In this document: piece by piece, positions 60,814-64,000 of the stretch
Numbering within the stretch: the first letter of the stretch is position 1
How the letters are laid out: each line of letters starts with the position of its first letter
Assembly (NCBI GenBank): GCA_037693485.1
Contig: CM075345.1
Coordinates: forward strand, 79,543,001 to 79,607,000
DNA: 64,000 nucleotides
Origin: Kitagawia praeruptora
Taxonomy: Eukaryota > Streptophyta > Magnoliopsida > Apiales > Apiaceae
Direction: 5' to 3'
The notes under the pieces: generated by a model
Seen by the model: the letters and a program-made list of their open reading frames with translations, nothing else
The model's database searches: none
What the model was told of the DNA's origin: nothing
Made by a program: the position numbers and the translations under genes

Positions 60814-62788
60814 CTTAAACACTCGCTCAGAACTTTCAAATATAAGGTAGTTGTACTCGAGAGCTGTTATTTATTTTATTTGACTGCCCGGTCATAAATC
60901 TGTTGATATTACTCTTTTCCCTCGCAACTTGGTTGCTATTCATCAAAGCGATTCTTTTTGTTACTTCATCATCATTCGAGGATTACTTACGAGCAATATT
61001 ATGATTTAATAATATTCCGTAATTATTATTGACTTAATAAATATTCTTGGAATATTTAATTAAATTATTTTGAAGTCTTTTTATAATGATTTATATTATT
61101 CAAAGATCATCCTTCACCTTCAAATATTATGTAAAATATTTCGGAGTATTTTACGACTATTTTATCAAGAGGAGATTCCCAAAACTCTGTTTTCATTTAA
61201 ATCTATCTTATAAGAAGATTTAAATACTCGCTCAACTTCCAAAAATATATAAGGGGACCTCACTTGAGAGATGTTATTTATTTGACTGCCCGGTCATATA
61301 CTTGCTAAACTATCTGGTCACTCACATCTTGATTCTTTTCAAATATGAATATGAGTCTTTTTGGTTACCTCCTCAACACTAGAGGGGTAAGATTGATGGA
61401 ACAAGTTTATATACATTAACAAGCATCAGCTTGGGAAATATTGGTGAATCTTTCTTTCCAACTAGATATGACTACTTTGTGGAGTCTTATCAACAAGTAT
61501 TATACTTGGGGAAAGGGGGACGAACTTTATGTTTCGGAGTCATGGATGTTATTGAACTAGGAGACGCGTAGGTGGCCGAGTGGCGCCGGTCCAGAAATGG
61601 CTCAACAGTTGGCCGGGGGGTTCCAGAGGGCGGGCGATCCGTCGGTGCTTCCTTCTACATGTAGAGAACAAATGATGGGGAGCATGACATGCGACTGATC
61701 ATCGTAAATGTTGTGGCTCCTGGCGCGGCAAGCTCTCGTATTAGTTCATCTTCCAAATTGGGAAATTATCTGCAACATTATCATTGTTGGCAGGGTTGAA
61801 AAGTGTTTGAACTGGAATTGCAATATTCTTCCTGCAAGTTCCTCTATTATGAAAATTGATAATATCATGCTTATCTTTGACATAGCAGATTTTTCCACAG
61901 AACAATTATATTTTGAGTTACCTTGTAACTTCGTCTTTTATCTTACATTTTATGACTCTGTTGATACCTTACATAACATGAGTTGTGAAAAGGAGGTTGT
62001 TGATATTTAATCACCTTATAACTTCATCTTTTAAGTTAAATGCGGATATTCTGCTTATATTTTATATAGCAGTTATTTTACAGAAAGGTTATATTGAATT
62101 ACCTTGTAGCTTCATCTTATGTATCATACTAGAACTTTGTTCATAGTATGAATATCCAAAGTTTACAGAGATATTATGAAAATGATACTTGAAGTACTGC
62201 AATTGTACTGTTTTTGGAATATATTCCGATAAGGAAATACTTTCGGTAAAGAGATATTTTGACAATTATTGTCTTATACCCGCCTTATTCTGGGTTAAGT
62301 CATAGGCAGAGTTATGCCATGTTTTCATTACCTTGCTGAGCTATTTGCTCACTCTTGCTATTGTTTTATATATATTATAGAGCAGTGAAGCAGGATGTCA
62401 TGGGCACCAGTGTTCCCGAAGAGTAGTACGAACCAGTCGGATCAGGCTGCAGCTGGCTGCATTTAAATTATGTATAGATATGAATGGTAGGAGAAGATTG
62501 TAATCATCAGAAGTCAAAGTTGGAATTGTACCATTTCCGATATATTGTTTCAATAACAGATTTTGTAAGACAATTGGGTATTGTAATAAAAGTTGTTTAT
62601 TCCGCAGTTGTTGTATAGTATCGTTTCTGAGACTTTAACCTGTGTGTGTGTGTGTGAGAGAGAGATATATGTTGTGGGGTCATAAGCCATTGAAATATGT
62701 ACAGTGTGAGTAATGCAGGTAAGACAAGGAGTAAATGGATCGTGACTACTCTAAATCCCAGACCCCGGATTTGGGACTGTTATAGAAA

Positions 62789-62800
62789 TGGTATCAGAGA
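62789..62800 (+). other. Primer-binding site, tRNA-Met type
   Basis: TGGTATCAGAGA follows the LTR after the GAAA spacer, as in the Tekay-type element. Confidence 0.85.
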
Positions 62801-64000
62801 GTTAGGTTACAGTCCTCAGAAACGATAGGAGATCGAGTCTTACAATACCCTTAGGGATAATGAGAATACCTATAGCTCAAGTAGAGTTCATAGTCGGGTT
62901 GAAGGACATGACCCTGACTGTTGGAGATGAAGCCCGAGAGGGGACTTCTTTTGGGAAACCATACTTAGGACGTTATGGTTAGAAACCCTGATTTGTATGA
63001 TTTATAGATGGATGGGAGTCTGAGGTACCAGATCCCGAGGCCTTCGAGTAGGCATTTGATGATGCGCTCCTTGAGACGGATGAAGACCCAATAAAAGGGA
63101 TATCCATAGGAGGATCTAGAGAAGACCCTAGGATGGGTCAAGGAAAGAAACTTATAGAGAACGTGTCGATTGATAAAGATGTAGTATGTTACTTGAGGTC
63201 TTATGATAGGACCAGACGAATCCTCAAAGATCAAATAAGTGACGAAATAAGAATTGGGAGTCAATTATGATTCATCAAGAGGTATGACGAAGAGTATGGG
63301 GTAGAGCCCCAAAAGCAGAGGAGGTAGAGGCAGTATAGCCAGTATCGGTGGATTAATTCGACCAGAACGAGACCTGTTACTCGTAGTTTGTTACAGTGCC
63401 CTTAAGAGGCAGCATACGTGAGAACTGAGACGATCGACCTTCGTATATGATTAATGGTACCTAGTTACCCTAACCCGTAAAGGCATTGCCTTATCTATGG
63501 CGTTTAATTCCCCACGATCAGCGATTCCACCAAGGACGGTGTTTACTACAGTGCTGAGGCATTTTATTGCCTCGAGAAAGATTGTGTATGTACGTACTAC
63601 GCAAAGTGTTATTGTAACCTGAATGCGCTAAGACGAGATATATTTTAAGAGACAAGATGGACTAAGAGAGTCGGGGATTGACTTAAATAAAAAGGTTGTG
63701 ATGCCGTGAAGGATAAACTCATGTAGCACGCATGATTAAATGCGAGAAGAAAAATATTCTGCCTAAGGGCAGCTATACAAGTGGCCGGATTTAAGCAGGT
63801 GGCTTCTAACGATGTTCTGGAGTTTCGCTCACTGGACATGTGGAATTCGTCGTTATTATAGGCGACACCGGTACCGAAGTCATCCTATAAGAGTAGAGCG
63901 CTTGCCTAGTAGGCCCGCGCTGAGCTGAATAGAATTTCCTATGATTGTAAATGTCGATGGTTGAACCTTAGCGACTATTATGAATCGGCAATGACGTAAG
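62801..64000 (+). mobile_element. Decayed internal region of the right-hand Ty3/gypsy element
   Basis: The leader resembles 31941-32150 (TTACAGTCCTCAGAAACGAT). A broken accessory-ORF start at 63015-63100 reads EVPDPEAF then a stop, AFDDALLETDEDP, matching the intact ORF at 32155. Beyond that the sequence is full of stops. GDTGTEVIL near 63861 may be a decayed protease start, which I hold weakly. No functional gene is present, and the element runs off the window. Confidence 0.6.

Larger units (their letters stand above)
49904..62784 (+). repeat. 5' LTR of a long-LTR Ty3/gypsy element, split by two insertions
   Basis: It starts TGTAATAACCCGAATTTTGG and ends ATTTGGGACTGTTATA, directly followed by a primer site. 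The LTR proper is 49904-51311, 55347-57172 and 60819-62784, together 5.2 kb, close to the 4.9-kb LTR at 1070. A 20-bp unit (CGTGCATAGTGTTTCCCGTA) repeats about three times at 50155-50210. Conserved blocks lie at 61651-61668, 61691-61705 and 62333-62359, and an AT-rich palindromic array at 56800-57150. Confidence 0.82.

Overview
The window is plant nuclear DNA from a repeat-rich eudicot genome. All recognised protein homology belongs to plant retrotransposon lineages, and there is no bacterial operon structure. I see no host gene, rRNA gene or tRNA gene. The species cannot be fixed from the sequence alone.

Layout. 1-5963 is the 5' end of a Ty3/gypsy element on the minus strand: decayed internal region at 1-1069, then a 4.9-kb LTR at 1070-5963. 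5964-9200 is AT-rich, with a possible MITE, a diverged tandem duplication and a tRNA-like (SINE) promoter. 9205-11413 is a decayed minus-strand LINE. From about 11423 to 43325 lies a broken SIRE-like Ty1/copia element (LTR, gag, coiled-coil accessory region) split by three primary insertions with target-site duplications (TSDs). These are a LINE-tailed element with an unknown acidic ORF (12231-15050), a non-autonomous tRNA-Asp-primed Athila/Tat-like LTR element (15275-21823), and a 5'-truncated LINE (25631-42741). The LINE itself carries a smaller antisense LINE-tailed insert (26624-27641) and a complete, very young Tekay/Del-type chromovirus (28391-41896).

43326-47854 looks like a solo LTR. 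47892-49903 holds two more antisense LINE-tailed fragments. 49904-62784 is the 5' LTR of another long-LTR Ty3 element, with its internal region to 64000. It is interrupted by a gag-only LTR element of TR-GAG type (51312-55341) and by an antisense solo LTR (57173-60813).

How the parts relate. The Tekay-type copy at 28391 has an intact gag-pol and nearly identical 3.5-kb LTRs, so it may still be active. The gag-only element has an intact Gag and no polymerase, so it would depend on a related autonomous chromovirus. Four antisense or sense elements share one 3' tail but not the LINE reading frames, so they probably depend on the LINE for reverse transcription. LTR pairs, counted by eye, differ by about 0.3% (Tekay), 1% (gag-only) and 1.8% (Athila-like). 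These values are rough and fit the nesting.

The most interesting signals are the gag-only element, the LINE-tailed elements with unrecognised ORFs, a tight cluster of perfect inverted repeats just after the Athila-like ORF, short blocks conserved between otherwise diverged LTRs, and an acidic/Arg-rich ORF upstream of gag in the Tekay element.
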